Assembly: GCF_001499995.1 (NCBI RefSeq) | Contig: NZ_LQIU01000075.1 | Coordinates: 62,001-126,000 of the forward strand | Source: Mycobacterium sp. IS-1496 | GTDB lineage: Bacteria; Actinomycetota; Actinomycetes; Mycobacteriales; Mycobacteriaceae | Direction: 5' to 3' | Length of the DNA: 64,000 nt | Shown here: piece by piece, positions 24,211 to 33,039 of the stretch | Layout of the letters: the number at the start of each line of letters is the position of its first letter | Position numbering within the stretch: the stretch's first letter is position 1 | Notes under the pieces: model-generated | What the model was told of the DNA's origin: nothing | Databases searched by the model: none | Seen by the model: only the letters and a program-made list of their open reading frames with translations | Position numbers and translations under genes: made by a program

Positions 24211-25563
24211 GTGGGTCAGTCGTCGCCACGCACAGCGATCATCGGAGCGGGCATCAGCGGCCTGACCGCCGCCAAGATGCTCAAGGACTACGGCGTCCCT
24301 CACACGACCTTCGAGAGTTCCGACCGGATCGGCGGCAACTGGGCGTTCGGCAACCCCAACGGCCACAACTCCGCGTACCGCTCACTGCACATCGACACGT
24401 CGAAGCACCGGTTGTCGTTCAAGGACTTCCCGATGCCCGAGCACTTCCCGTCGTTCCCGCACCACACCCAGATCAAGGCGTACCTGGACGACTACGCCGA
24501 GGCGTTCGGCCTGCTCGACGGCATCGAGTTCAACAACGGCGTGGTGCGCGCCGAACGAAAGTCCGCCGGCGGGTGGGACATCGAGGACCAGGCGGGGGAG
24601 CGGCGCCAGTTCGATCTGCTGGTGGTCGCCAACGGGCACCACTGGGATCCGCGCTGGCCGGACTTTCCCGGCGAGTTCGCCGGCGAATCCATTCACTCGC
24701 ACCACTACATCGACCCGCACACCCCGCTCGAGCTGACGGGAAAGCGCATCCTCGTGGTGGGCCTGGGCAACAGCGCCGCCGACATCACCGTGGAGCTGTC
24801 GGCCAGGTCGCTGCAGAACACGGTGACGCTGTCGACGCGGTCGAGTGCCTGGATCGTGCCGAAGTTCATCGCGGGGCGACCCGGCGATCAGCTCTTCCGC
24901 ACATCGCCCCACCTGCCGCTGTCCTGGCAGCGCAAGGCGTTACAGCTCATCGCGCCGATGCTGGGCACGGACCCGACGAGCTACGGCCTGCCGCCGGCCA
25001 ACCACAAACTCTTCGAGGCCCACCCGACGCAGTCGGTGGAACTGCCGCTGCGTCTGGGCTCCGGCGACGTCACCCCCAAGCCCAATGTCACCCGATTGGA
25101 CGGACACACGGTGCATTTCGAAGACGGCACCAGCGACGACTTCGACGCCATCGTCTACTCCACCGGATACAACATCACCTTCCCGTTCTTCGATCCGGCG
25201 TTCATCAGCGCGCCCGACAACCAGATCCGGCTCTACAAGCGCATGTTCCTCCCGGGTGTCGACGACGTCGTGTTCATCGGGTTCGCCCAGTCCGTGCCGA
25301 CGTTGTTCCCGTTCGTGGAATGCCAGTCGCGGCTGCTGGCCGCATACGCGGTGGGTCGCTACGCCCTACCCGGCCCCTCGGAGATGGAGCGGGTGATCGA
25401 CGCCGACCAGCGGTTGCACGCCGGCCACTGCACCGACCGGCCACGGCACACCCAGCAGGTCGACTACTTCGTCTACGAACACGACATCCGCACCCGCGAA
25501 CTGGCCGCCGGGGCCGAGCGGGCGCGGCGACAGCGGCCGGCGTTCGCGGAAGCGGCGGGCTGA
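24211..25563 (+). CDS. Flavin-containing (Baeyer-Villiger-like) monooxygenase
   Basis: A 450-residue FAD/NADPH monooxygenase. It has the first Rossmann motif GAGISG at 12-17, GGNW near 42, the FMO-type fingerprint FPGEFAGESIHSHHY near 153-167, and a second nucleotide motif GLGNSA near 187. This fits N-/S-oxidising FMOs; the Baeyer-Villiger fingerprint FxGxxxHxxxW is nearly matched but ends in Tyr, so the FMO group is favoured. The start is GTG 24211, 5 nt after AGGAG. A TetR gene and an alpha/beta hydrolase follow at once. The set recalls EthA-EthR, where the monooxygenase is repressed by its TetR neighbour. Confidence 0.87.
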   Translation: MGQSSPRTAIIGAGISGLTAAKMLKDYGVPHTTFESSDRIGGNWAFGNPNGHNSAYRSLHIDTSKHRLSFKDFPMPEHFPSFPHHTQIKAYLDDYAEAFGLLDGIEFNNGVVRAERKSAGGWDIEDQAGERRQFDLLVVANGHHWDPRWPDFPGEFAGESIHSHHYIDPHTPLELTGKRILVVGLGNSAADITVELSARSLQNTVTLSTRSSAWIVPKFIAGRPGDQLFRTSPHLPLSWQRKALQLIAPMLGTDPTSYGLPPANHKLFEAHPTQSVELPLRLGSGDVTPKPNVTRLDGHTVHFEDGTSDDFDAIVYSTGYNITFPFFDPAFISAPDNQIRLYKRMFLPGVDDVVFIGFAQSVPTLFPFVECQSRLLAAYAVGRYALPGPSEMERVIDADQRLHAGHCTDRPRHTQQVDYFVYEHDIRTRELAAGAERARRQRPAFAEAAG

Positions 25564-25565
25564 CA

Positions 25566-26198
25566 GTGCGTTCGGCGACGGATCGGCGGCCCGCGCAGCG
25601 CAGCGATCTGCGCCGCGACGCGATCCTCGACGCGCTCGACGGTTGGCTGCAACAGTCGAGCGTCGAGACGGTGAACATCGCCGAGGTGGCACAACAAGCC
25701 GGTGTGACGCGGTCGGCGTTCTACTTCTACTTCGAGAACAAGGCGGCCGCCGTGGCGGCGCTGACCGAGCGCATCCTCGACGAGACCCGCGCGGTCAACA
25801 AGGCGCTGACCGTCGGACCGGGTTCGCCGCGGGTCCGCGTCCACACGATGCTCGCCGGACTCTTCGACCTGTGTGAGCGCCATCGGCATTTGTTCCAGGC
25901 AATGCTCGAGGTGCGCGGATCCAGCCCAGCCGTGCGATCGATCTGGGACGACGCCCGTGAGTCGTTCGTCGACTCCATCGCCGACATGATCCGCGCCGAG
26001 CGTTCGGCGGGAATCGCACCGGACGGCGTCGACGCCGGTGTGCTGGCCACCGTGTTGATCGAGTTCAACGACCGCATGCTGGAACGTCTCGCCCTGGGCG
26101 GCCCCTTGACGGCCGATGAGTTACGGCAGGGGGCGGCGGCGGTCTGGCTGAGTTCGGTCTACGGCATCACCGACAGCGAGGAGCACCCCGACACATGA
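25566..26198 (+). CDS. TetR regulator, EthR-like
   Basis: A 210-residue TetR repressor starting at GTG 25566, 2 bp after the monooxygenase stop. The HTH at about 15-60 contains VNIAEVAQQAGVTRSAFYFYFENKAA; the FYFYF wording and the C-terminal VWLSSVYGI are shared with EthR. It likely represses its own operon through the palindromes at 24133-24165 and is released by a hydrophobic ligand. EthR itself is divergent from ethA, whereas here the order is monooxygenase, regulator, hydrolase on one strand, so it is a relative and not the orthologue. Confidence 0.88.
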   Translation: MRSATDRRPAQRSDLRRDAILDALDGWLQQSSVETVNIAEVAQQAGVTRSAFYFYFENKAAAVAALTERILDETRAVNKALTVGPGSPRVRVHTMLAGLFDLCERHRHLFQAMLEVRGSSPAVRSIWDDARESFVDSIADMIRAERSAGIAPDGVDAGVLATVLIEFNDRMLERLALGGPLTADELRQGAAAVWLSSVYGITDSEEHPDT

Positions 26199-27136
26199 CC
26201 ACCCACGCCGACGAGATCACCTTCACCTCGATGGACACCCGATGCGCGGCAAGGCATTTCCGCAGCGACTCCGAGCGGCTGAGCGGGCCGTACGGGCGGC
26301 CGGTCGTGGTGATGGCGCACGGTTTCGGCGGGACGATGGACTCGGGTCTGGAACCGTTCGCCGACCGGTTGTGCACCGCGGGCGCCGACGTGTTGACGTT
26401 CGACTACCGCGGATTCGGTGCCTCGGACGGTCAACCGCGCCAGAGTGTTTCGGTCCTCCGTCAACTGGAGGACTTCCACGCGGCGGTGGTGGCGGCGCAG
26501 CGCCTGCCCGGCGTGGACCCCGCCCGGGTGGTGCTGTGGGGCTCGTCGTTCTCCGGTAGTCACGTGATCCGGGTGGCGGCGGGCCGGGCCGACGTCGCGG
26601 CCGTCATCGCGATGACGCCGCTCACCAGCGGGCTGGCCGCGAGCCGGGCGGCCGTCGCACACCGCGAACCCCTTACCGCGCTGCGCTGGTCGCTGGTGGG
26701 CGTCAAGAGCCGCGTCGCGGTCGCGTGTGGGCGGGCGCCCTCGCTCATGCCGTTGGCTGCGCGCCCGGGAGAGCCGGGTGCGCTCGCCCTCGACGGCGCC
26801 TACGACAGCTACCTGTCGATCGCCGGCCCGACATGGCGCAACGAGATCGACGCCGCGATCGGGATCGAACTGGTGAAGGTCCGAACGGCCCGCGATGCCA
26901 AGCGGATTCGGGTCCCGGTGCTCGTCCAGATCGCCGACTTCGACCGCTTCGTGCCCGCCGAGTCGATCGCCAAGACCGCCGTGCAGGCCGGAGCGCAGGT
27001 GCACCACTATCCGTGCGACCACTTCGACGTGTGGCCCGGCCATGACTGGCACGACCGGGCGGCGACGGATCAGGCGGCGTTCCTCGACCGGACGTTCGCG
27101 CGGCAGTCCCCGGCGGAAACCGTCAGAACTGGGTAG
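26195..27136 (+). CDS. Alpha/beta hydrolase
   Basis: A 313-residue alpha/beta hydrolase. The oxyanion-side HGFGGTMD lies at about 43-50, DYRGFGASDG near 70, the nucleophile elbow GSSFSG near 113-118, and the catalytic His is probably in CDHFDVWPGH near 283. Its ATG overlaps the TetR stop (ATGA). In the operon it could hydrolyse the ester made if the upstream monooxygenase performs a Baeyer-Villiger reaction; otherwise the link is regulatory. Its last 14 bp overlap the end of the convergent SDR gene. Confidence 0.85.
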   Translation: MTTHADEITFTSMDTRCAARHFRSDSERLSGPYGRPVVVMAHGFGGTMDSGLEPFADRLCTAGADVLTFDYRGFGASDGQPRQSVSVLRQLEDFHAAVVAAQRLPGVDPARVVLWGSSFSGSHVIRVAAGRADVAAVIAMTPLTSGLAASRAAVAHREPLTALRWSLVGVKSRVAVACGRAPSLMPLAARPGEPGALALDGAYDSYLSIAGPTWRNEIDAAIGIELVKVRTARDAKRIRVPVLVQIADFDRFVPAESIAKTAVQAGAQVHHYPCDHFDVWPGHDWHDRAATDQAAFLDRTFARQSPAETVRTG

Positions 27137-27941
27137 ACCCGCAGTCGACGGCGATGGCCGCGGCGGTGACGAACCGGGATTCGTCGCTGGCCAGCCACGC
27201 CACCGCGTCGGCGATGTCCTCCGGTTGGGCGATGTCCGGGATGAACGGGGTGACCATGTTCATCAGGCCGGGGTTCGTGGCGTCGGCGCGCATCAGCCCG
27301 TCCACCATGTCGCCGGTGCCCATCGGCGTCGCGACCGCGCCGGGATGCAGGCTGTTGACCCGGATCCGATGCTTGCCGAGTTCGGCGGCGAACGCTCGCG
27401 CCATGCCGGTCACGGCGTGCTTGCTGGCGGTGTAGTGCACCATGAACGGCTGCATCTTCAGACCGGCGGCGGAACTGATCAGGATGATCGAACCGCCTCC
27501 GCCGCCGTCGACGATGTGCTGGGCGCCGGCCATCACGGTGTTCCAGGTGCCGGTGATGTTGACGTCTGTGACGTCGCGGAAGTCCGCCGGGCTGATCGTG
27601 TCCCACGGCTGCGGCGCCGTGATGCCGGCATTGGCGACGATGACGTCGAGGCGGCCCAGTTCGGCGACACCGTCGTCGACCGTCTCGCGCAGGGCGTCGT
27701 GGTCGCGGGTGTCGACCACCGCGGACACGATCGTGCGGCCGGTCGCTTCGACCAGCGAGACGGTCTCGGCGAGGTCCTCCGGCGTCGCGTGGTCGTAGGG
27801 CACGCAGTCGGGCAACTTGCCCGCGATGTCGACGGCGATGATGTCGGCGCCCTCCGAGGCCAGTCGAACCGCGTGGGCGCGACCCTGGCCGCGCGCGGCT
27901 CCCGTGATGAACGCGACCTTGCCCGCCAGGCGGCCGGTCAC
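27123..27941 (-). CDS. Mycofactocin-type short-chain dehydrogenase
   Basis: A 272-residue SDR. The nucleotide motif GAARGQGRAHA near 14-24 and EGADIIAVDI are typical of the mycofactocin-coupled SDR subfamily, which holds its NAD tightly and passes electrons to mycofactocin. The extra loop after the second strand (GKLPDCVPYDHATPEDL) is another mark of that group. ANAGI, a Ser in LISSAAG and YTASK give the catalytic set. The ATG overlaps the upstream acyl-CoA dehydrogenase stop by 4 bp. It likely oxidises a secondary alcohol or 3-hydroxyacyl intermediate. No mycofactocin synthesis genes are in the window. Confidence 0.86.
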   Translation of the reverse strand: MTGRLAGKVAFITGAARGQGRAHAVRLASEGADIIAVDIAGKLPDCVPYDHATPEDLAETVSLVEATGRTIVSAVVDTRDHDALRETVDDGVAELGRLDVIVANAGITAPQPWDTISPADFRDVTDVNITGTWNTVMAGAQHIVDGGGGGSIILISSAAGLKMQPFMVHYTASKHAVTGMARAFAAELGKHRIRVNSLHPGAVATPMGTGDMVDGLMRADATNPGLMNMVTPFIPDIAQPEDIADAVAWLASDESRFVTAAAIAVDCGSTQF

Positions 27942-29107
27942 GAGTTCGCCGCCCGCTGCGCGGCTTTCACCAGACCGCCGCCGATGATCAGGCGCTGGAT
28001 CTCACTGGTGCCCTCGTACAGTCGCAACAACCGCACATCGCGGTAGATCCGCTCGACAGGAACCTCGCGCATGTAACCACTCCCTCCGTGGATCTGTACC
28101 GCCAGATCGGCGACTTGGCCGGCCATCTCCGTGCAGAAGAGTTTCGCGGCCGACGGTGCGAGCCGGCGATCCTCTTCGGTCACCCATTTGCGGGCGGCAT
28201 CGCGCACGAGTGCGCGCCCGGCCATCACCCCGGTCTGCTGATCGGCCAGCATGGCCTGCACCAGTTGAAAGTCGCCGATCGGGGTGCCGCCCTGGGTGGC
28301 GGTCGCGGCGTAGGTCACCGACTCGTCGAGCGCACGCTGCGCCGCGCCGACGGCCAGCGCGGCGATGTGGACGCGGCCGCGGGCCAGGGTGATGAGCGCG
28401 GCGCGGTAGCCGATGTCCTCGTTGCCGCCGACGAGTGCCGCCGCGGGGACGCGGACGTCGGTGAAGTTCACGTCCGCGGTCCAGGCGCCCTCCTGGCCCA
28501 TCTTGGCGTCCTTGACGCCGACCTCCACGCCCTCGGCGTCGGAGGGCACGAGGAACACCGCGATGCCGGCGCCCTGGTCGTCGGCCGGGCGGGTGCGGGC
28601 GAAGACGACGAACAGGTTCGCCGTCGGGGCATTGGTGATGAAGCGTTTCTGGCCGGTGATGACCCAGTCGGACCCGTCGCGCACGGCTTTCGTGCGCAGC
28701 CCGGCCGGGTTCGAGCCCGCGCCGGGTTCGGTCAGAGCGAACGAGGCGACCACGTCACCGGACGCGATGCCCTCGAGCCACTGCTTCTTCTGCTCGTCGG
28801 TGCCGAAGCCCACGAGCACCTGTCCGGCGATGCCGTTGTTCGTGCCGAACATCGAGCGCAGCGCGAGCGAGGTGTAGCCGAACTCCATGGCCAGTTCGAC
28901 GTCCTGCGTCAGGTCCAGTCCGAGCCCGCCCCAGTCCTGCGGAATGGCGTAGCCGAAGAGCCCCATCTTCTTCGCCTGGTCCCGCAGATCGTCGGGGACC
29001 TTGTCCCCGGCGAGGATCTCGGATTCGCGCGGGACCACCGCGGTTCGGACGAAATGCCTTGTCTGCGCGAGGATCTCGCGGAAATCCTCGTCACTGACTT
29101 CGCTCAT
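27938..29107 (-). CDS. Acyl-CoA dehydrogenase (short/branched-chain type)
   Basis: A 389-residue acyl-CoA dehydrogenase with SFALTEPGAGSNPA (FAD/CoA motif near 125-138), KRFITNAP, FTDVRVPAAALVG, QIHGGSGYMREVPVERIYRDVRL and the C-terminal YEGTSEIQRLI, in which the Glu of YEGTSE is the catalytic base of short-chain and isovaleryl-type enzymes. The start is ATG 29107 after GGAGG; a much longer frame upstream is antisense to the divergent SDR gene and is rejected. It forms a two-gene operon with the mycofactocin-type SDR. Confidence 0.9.
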   Translation of the reverse strand: MSEVSDEDFREILAQTRHFVRTAVVPRESEILAGDKVPDDLRDQAKKMGLFGYAIPQDWGGLGLDLTQDVELAMEFGYTSLALRSMFGTNNGIAGQVLVGFGTDEQKKQWLEGIASGDVVASFALTEPGAGSNPAGLRTKAVRDGSDWVITGQKRFITNAPTANLFVVFARTRPADDQGAGIAVFLVPSDAEGVEVGVKDAKMGQEGAWTADVNFTDVRVPAAALVGGNEDIGYRAALITLARGRVHIAALAVGAAQRALDESVTYAATATQGGTPIGDFQLVQAMLADQQTGVMAGRALVRDAARKWVTEEDRRLAPSAAKLFCTEMAGQVADLAVQIHGGSGYMREVPVERIYRDVRLLRLYEGTSEIQRLIIGGGLVKAAQRAANS

Positions 29108-29157
29108 CGACGACCTCCAGTCGCAGTCGGCGGCCCCTGGGGTGGCTGGCCGCCAAT

Positions 29158-29176
29158 ATCGTATATGAAATATGAT
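29158..29176. promoter_or_regulatory. Divergent promoter region with overlapping -10 elements
   Basis: An AT-rich patch between divergent beta-oxidation operons. TATGAT at 29171-29176 reads as a plus-strand -10 and TACGAT at 29163-29158 as a minus-strand -10. The direct repeat TATATGA-AATATGA lies across both, so one regulator could control both directions. Confidence 0.5.
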
Positions 29177-29227
29177 GTACGTCGACCGGGCCCCTCGGAG
29201 GCCCCGACAAGTCAGGCAGGTGATCGA

Positions 29228-29968
29228 GTGTCGTTGCTGACCGGACAGACCGCGGTCGTCACAGGCGGTGCGCAGGGACTGGGTTTCGCGATCGCGGAGC
29301 GCTTCGTGTCGGAAGGGGCGCGCGTGGTGCTCGGCGACCTCGACCTCGACGCCACCGACGCCGCGGCCGAGCGCCTCGGCGGGGCCGAGGTGGCCACCGC
29401 CGTCCGCTGCGACGTCACCCGGGCCGACGAAGTGGACGCGCTCGTGGCCGCGGCGGTGGAACGCTTCGGCGGCCTCGACATCATGGTGAACAACGCGGGC
29501 ATCACCCGCGACGCCACCCTGCGCAAGATGACCGAGGAACAGTTCGACCAGGTGATCGCCGTCCACCTCAAGGGCACCTGGAACGGGCTGAAGTCCGCGG
29601 CGGCGATCATGCGCGAGAACAAGCGCGGCGCGATCGTCAACATGTCGTCGATCTCGGGCAAGGTGGGCCTGATCGGACAGACCAACTACTCGGCCGCGAA
29701 GGCGGGGATCGTCGGGATGACGAAGGCCGCCGCGAAGGAACTCGCGCACCTCGGCGTGCGGGTCAACGCGATCCAGCCCGGTCTCATCCGGTCGGCGATG
29801 ACCGAGGCCATGCCGCAGCACATCTGGGACCGGAAACTCGCCGAGGTGCCGATGGGCCGGGCCGGCGAACCGGCCGAGGTGGCCAAGGTCGCTCTCTTCC
29901 TCGCCTCGGACCTGTCGTCCTACATGACCGGCACCGTGCTCGAAGTCACCGGCGGACGGCACATCTGA
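29228..29968 (+). CDS. FabG-like short-chain dehydrogenase
   Basis: A 246-residue SDR of the 3-oxoacyl reductase/3-hydroxyacyl-CoA dehydrogenase type. GGAQGLG (nucleotide loop), DLDLDA (after strand 2), NNAGIT, SSISG with the catalytic Ser, and YSAAKAG (Tyr and Lys) are all intact. It starts at GTG 29228 and runs into the thiolase with a 1-bp overlap (TGATG). In this operon (SDR, thiolase, acyl-CoA dehydrogenase, GntR regulator) it most likely acts as the 3-hydroxyacyl-CoA dehydrogenase. Confidence 0.9.
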   Translation: MSLLTGQTAVVTGGAQGLGFAIAERFVSEGARVVLGDLDLDATDAAAERLGGAEVATAVRCDVTRADEVDALVAAAVERFGGLDIMVNNAGITRDATLRKMTEEQFDQVIAVHLKGTWNGLKSAAAIMRENKRGAIVNMSSISGKVGLIGQTNYSAAKAGIVGMTKAAAKELAHLGVRVNAIQPGLIRSAMTEAMPQHIWDRKLAEVPMGRAGEPAEVAKVALFLASDLSSYMTGTVLEVTGGRHI

Positions 29969-31182
29969 TGCGCGACACCGTCATCTGCGAACCCGTCCGT
30001 ACCCCGATCGGCCGGTACGGCGGCATGTTCAAAGACCTCACCGCGGTCGATCTCGCGGTGGCCGCCCTCACGGGTCTGCTCGGCCGCACCGGAATCGATC
30101 CCGCGGTGGTCGACGACGTCATCCTCGGACACTGCTATCCCAGCAGCGAGGCGCCCGCCATCGGACGGGTGGTGGCCCTGGACTCCGGGCTTCCGGTCAC
30201 CGTGCCCGGTATGCAGGTGGACCGGCGCTGCGGATCGGGGTTGCAGTCGGTGCTGCAGGCGTGCCTGCAGGTCGGCAGCGGCAACAACGACCTGGTGGTC
30301 GCGGGCGGCGCGGAGAGCATGAGCAACGTGGTGTTCTACTCGACCGACATGCGCTGGGGAGGCGCACGTGGCGGCGTGGCCGTGCACGATGCGCTGGCCC
30401 GCGGACGCACCACCGCCGGAGGCCGAAATCACCCGGTCCCGGGCGGCATGCTCGAGACCGCGGAGAATCTGCGCCGCGAGTACGGCATCTCCAGGGCCGA
30501 ACAGGACGAACTGGCGGTCGCCTCGCATCAGCGGGCGGTCGCCGCCCAGAAGAACGGCGTCTTCGCCGAGGAGATCATCCCGGTGACCGTGCGCACCCGC
30601 CGCGGTGAGGACATCGTCGACACCGACGAGCACCCCCGGGCGGATACGACGCTCGAGACACTCGGGCGGCTCAAACCCGTTCTGGGCAAACAGGATCCGG
30701 AGGCCACCGTGACCGCGGGCAACGCCAGCGGCCAGAACGACGCGGCGTCGATGTGTGTGGTCACCACCCCGGAGAAGGCCGCCGAACTCGGCCTGACACC
30801 GCTGGTGCGGCTGGTGTCGTGGGGCCTGGCCGGGGTGGCGCCCGACGTGATGGGCATCGGGCCGGTGCCGGCGACCGAGGCCGCCTTGGCCAGGGCGGGC
30901 CTGGACCTTGCCGACATCGACCTGATCGAACTGAACGAGGCGTTCGCCGCGCAGGCGCTCGCCGTCATGCGGGAGTGGAAATTCACCGCCGCCGACATGG
31001 AGCGCACCAACGTGCACGGGTCGGGGATCTCGCTGGGACACCCGGTGGGGGCGACGGGCGGACGGATGCTCGCCACCCTGGCCCGCGAACTGACCCGCAG
31101 GCAGGGCCGCTACGGGCTGATGACGATGTGTATCGGCGGCGGACAGGGCCTGGCCGCGGTCTTCGAGCGGGTGGCCGCATGA
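29968..31182 (+). CDS. Acetyl-CoA acyltransferase (thiolase)
   Basis: A 404-residue thiolase, which cleaves 3-ketoacyl-CoA with CoA. Cys88 in DRRCGSGLQS is the nucleophile, the motif HGSGISLGHPVGATG carries the active His, and the second Cys is in MCIGGGQG near the end. These are complete, so it should be a working degradative thiolase (FadA-type). It overlaps the SDR by 1 bp and the next acyl-CoA dehydrogenase by 4 bp, a strong sign of a single transcript. Confidence 0.93.
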   Translation: MRDTVICEPVRTPIGRYGGMFKDLTAVDLAVAALTGLLGRTGIDPAVVDDVILGHCYPSSEAPAIGRVVALDSGLPVTVPGMQVDRRCGSGLQSVLQACLQVGSGNNDLVVAGGAESMSNVVFYSTDMRWGGARGGVAVHDALARGRTTAGGRNHPVPGGMLETAENLRREYGISRAEQDELAVASHQRAVAAQKNGVFAEEIIPVTVRTRRGEDIVDTDEHPRADTTLETLGRLKPVLGKQDPEATVTAGNASGQNDAASMCVVTTPEKAAELGLTPLVRLVSWGLAGVAPDVMGIGPVPATEAALARAGLDLADIDLIELNEAFAAQALAVMREWKFTAADMERTNVHGSGISLGHPVGATGGRMLATLARELTRRQGRYGLMTMCIGGGQGLAAVFERVAA

Positions 31183-32369
31183 CCCGCCTCGCCCAGACCC
31201 TGGGTCTGACCGAGTTCCAGACCGAGATCGTCTCCACCGTGCGGCAGTTCGTGGACAAGGAGATCATCCCGAACGCCCAGGAACTCGAGCACGCCGACAC
31301 CTATCCGCAGGAGATCGTCGACGCGATGCGCGAGATGGGCCTGTTCGGCCTGATGATCCCCGAGGAGTACGGCGGCCTCGGTGAATCGCTGCTGACCTAT
31401 GCGCTGTGCGTCGAGGAACTCGCCCGGGGGTGGATGAGCGTCTCGGGGGTGATCAACACCCACTTCATCGTCGCCTACATGATCCGCCAGCACGGCACCG
31501 ACGAGCAGAAGCAGCGGTTCCTGCCGCGCATGGCCACCGGTGAGACCAGGGGCGCGTTCTCCATGTCGGAGCCCGAACTGGGTTCCGACGTCGCCGCGAT
31601 CCGGACCCGCGCCCGTCGCGACGGCGAGGACTACCTGATCGACGGCCAGAAGATGTGGCTCACCAACGGCGGCAGTTCCACTCTGGTCGCGGCGCTGGTC
31701 CGCACCGACGAGGGTGCGGACAAACCACACCGCAACCTCACCGCGTTCCTCGTCGAGAAGCCCACGGGCTTCGGTGAAGTGGTGCCCGGTCTGACGATTC
31801 CCGGCAAGCTGGACAAGCTGGGGTACAAGGGCATCGACACCACGGAGCTCATCTTCGACGGCTACCGCGCGAAGGCCGCCGACATCCTGGGAGAGCAGCC
31901 CGGGCAGGGCTTCTTCCAGATGATGGACGGCGTCGAGGTCGGGCGGGTCAACGTGTCGGCGCGGGCCTGCGGCGTCGGACTGCGCGCGTTCGAACTCGCG
32001 GTGCGCTACGCCCAGCAGCGACAGACGTTCGGCAAGCCGATCGCCGAACATCAGGCGATCGCCTTCCAGCTGGCCGAGATGGCGACGAAAGTCGAAGCGG
32101 CACACCTGATGATGGTCAACGCCGCCCGCCTCAAGGATTCCGGTGAGCGCAACGACGTCGCCGCGGGGATGGCGAAATACCTCGCCAGCGAGTTCTGCGC
32201 GGAGGTGACCCAGCAGAGCTTCCGCATCCACGGCGGCTACGGCTACTCCAAGGAGTACGAGATCGAGCGGTTGATGCGCGACGCGCCGTTCCTGCTCATC
32301 GGGGAGGGCACCAGCGAGATCCAGAAGAACATCATCAGCAAGCGTCTGCTCGCCGACTACCGGATCTGA
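31179..32369 (+). CDS. Acyl-CoA dehydrogenase
   Basis: A 396-residue acyl-CoA dehydrogenase with SMSEPELGSDVA, QKMWLTNGG, FQMMDGVEVGR, QTFGKPIAEHQA, RIHGGYGYSKEYEIERLMRD and GEGTSEIQKNI. The GEGTSE position corresponds to the catalytic Glu of short-chain/branched-chain enzymes. The start is ATG 31179 overlapping the thiolase stop; the longer open frame upstream is a shadow of the thiolase. It completes a beta-oxidation set: this enzyme, SDR 29228 and thiolase 29968, with the hydratase step supplied from elsewhere. Confidence 0.92.
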   Translation: MTRLAQTLGLTEFQTEIVSTVRQFVDKEIIPNAQELEHADTYPQEIVDAMREMGLFGLMIPEEYGGLGESLLTYALCVEELARGWMSVSGVINTHFIVAYMIRQHGTDEQKQRFLPRMATGETRGAFSMSEPELGSDVAAIRTRARRDGEDYLIDGQKMWLTNGGSSTLVAALVRTDEGADKPHRNLTAFLVEKPTGFGEVVPGLTIPGKLDKLGYKGIDTTELIFDGYRAKAADILGEQPGQGFFQMMDGVEVGRVNVSARACGVGLRAFELAVRYAQQRQTFGKPIAEHQAIAFQLAEMATKVEAAHLMMVNAARLKDSGERNDVAAGMAKYLASEFCAEVTQQSFRIHGGYGYSKEYEIERLMRDAPFLLIGEGTSEIQKNIISKRLLADYRI

Positions 32370-32370
32370 C

Positions 32371-33039
32371 GTGTCCGCACCCGATTTCCCGGCCCGCCCT
32401 CAGCTGTCGGAGGACGTCGCGCGATTCGTCCGTCGGCGCATCTTCGACGGTACCTACCCGGCCGGCGGATACATCCGGCTCGAACAACTCGCCTCCGAAC
32501 TGGGGGTGAGCGTGACGCCGGTGCGTGAGGCGCTGTTCGAGCTGCGCGCGGAAGGGCTTCTCGCGCAACAGCCGCGGCGTGGCTTCGTCGTACTGCCGGT
32601 CACGGGTCGCGACATCGCCGACGTGTCGAACGTCCAGGCGTACGTCGGCGGTGAACTGGCCGCCCGCGCGGCGCACAACATCACCGACGAGCAGCTGCGT
32701 GCGCTCACCGCGATCCAGGACGCGCTCGAAGACGCCTACCGGCGCGACGACGGCGAAGCCGCGGTGCGGCTCAACCACGAGTTCCACCGGGCGATCAACG
32801 TCGCGGCGGACTCACCGAAGTTGGCGCAGATGATGTCGCTGATCACGCGTTACGCCCCTGAGTCGGTGTTCCCCACGATCGAGAGCTGGCCCGCCGAGTC
32901 GATGCGGCACCACCGGCAGCTGTTGTCCGCGCTGGCGGAGCGCGACGACACCCTGGCACGGACCGCGATGTCCGAGCATCTGGCATCGGGTGCCGAACCG
33001 CTCATCGAGCACCTCAGGACCCGCGGCGTGGTGCAGTGA
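32371..33039 (+). CDS. GntR-family (FCD) transcription regulator
   Basis: A 222-residue regulator with an N-terminal winged HTH (about 12-75: RLEQLASELGVSVTPVREALFEL) and an all-helical FCD ligand domain with His residues typical of metal-bound carboxylate sensors (NHEFHRAI near 131-138, RHHRQL near 177). The start GTG 32371 is 1 bp after the acyl-CoA dehydrogenase stop, so it is part of that operon and probably controls it. FCD proteins of this type commonly sense acyl-CoA or organic acid. Its end overlaps the convergent FadD by 26 bp. Confidence 0.88.
   Translation: MSAPDFPARPQLSEDVARFVRRRIFDGTYPAGGYIRLEQLASELGVSVTPVREALFELRAEGLLAQQPRRGFVVLPVTGRDIADVSNVQAYVGGELAARAAHNITDEQLRALTAIQDALEDAYRRDDGEAAVRLNHEFHRAINVAADSPKLAQMMSLITRYAPESVFPTIESWPAESMRHHRQLLSALAERDDTLARTAMSEHLASGAEPLIEHLRTRGVVQ

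Noticed and set aside
27938..29962. Extended N-terminus for the acyl-CoA dehydrogenase
   Set aside because: The extra 285 codons lie antisense to the SDR gene 29228-29968, and ATG 29107 has a good ribosome binding site.
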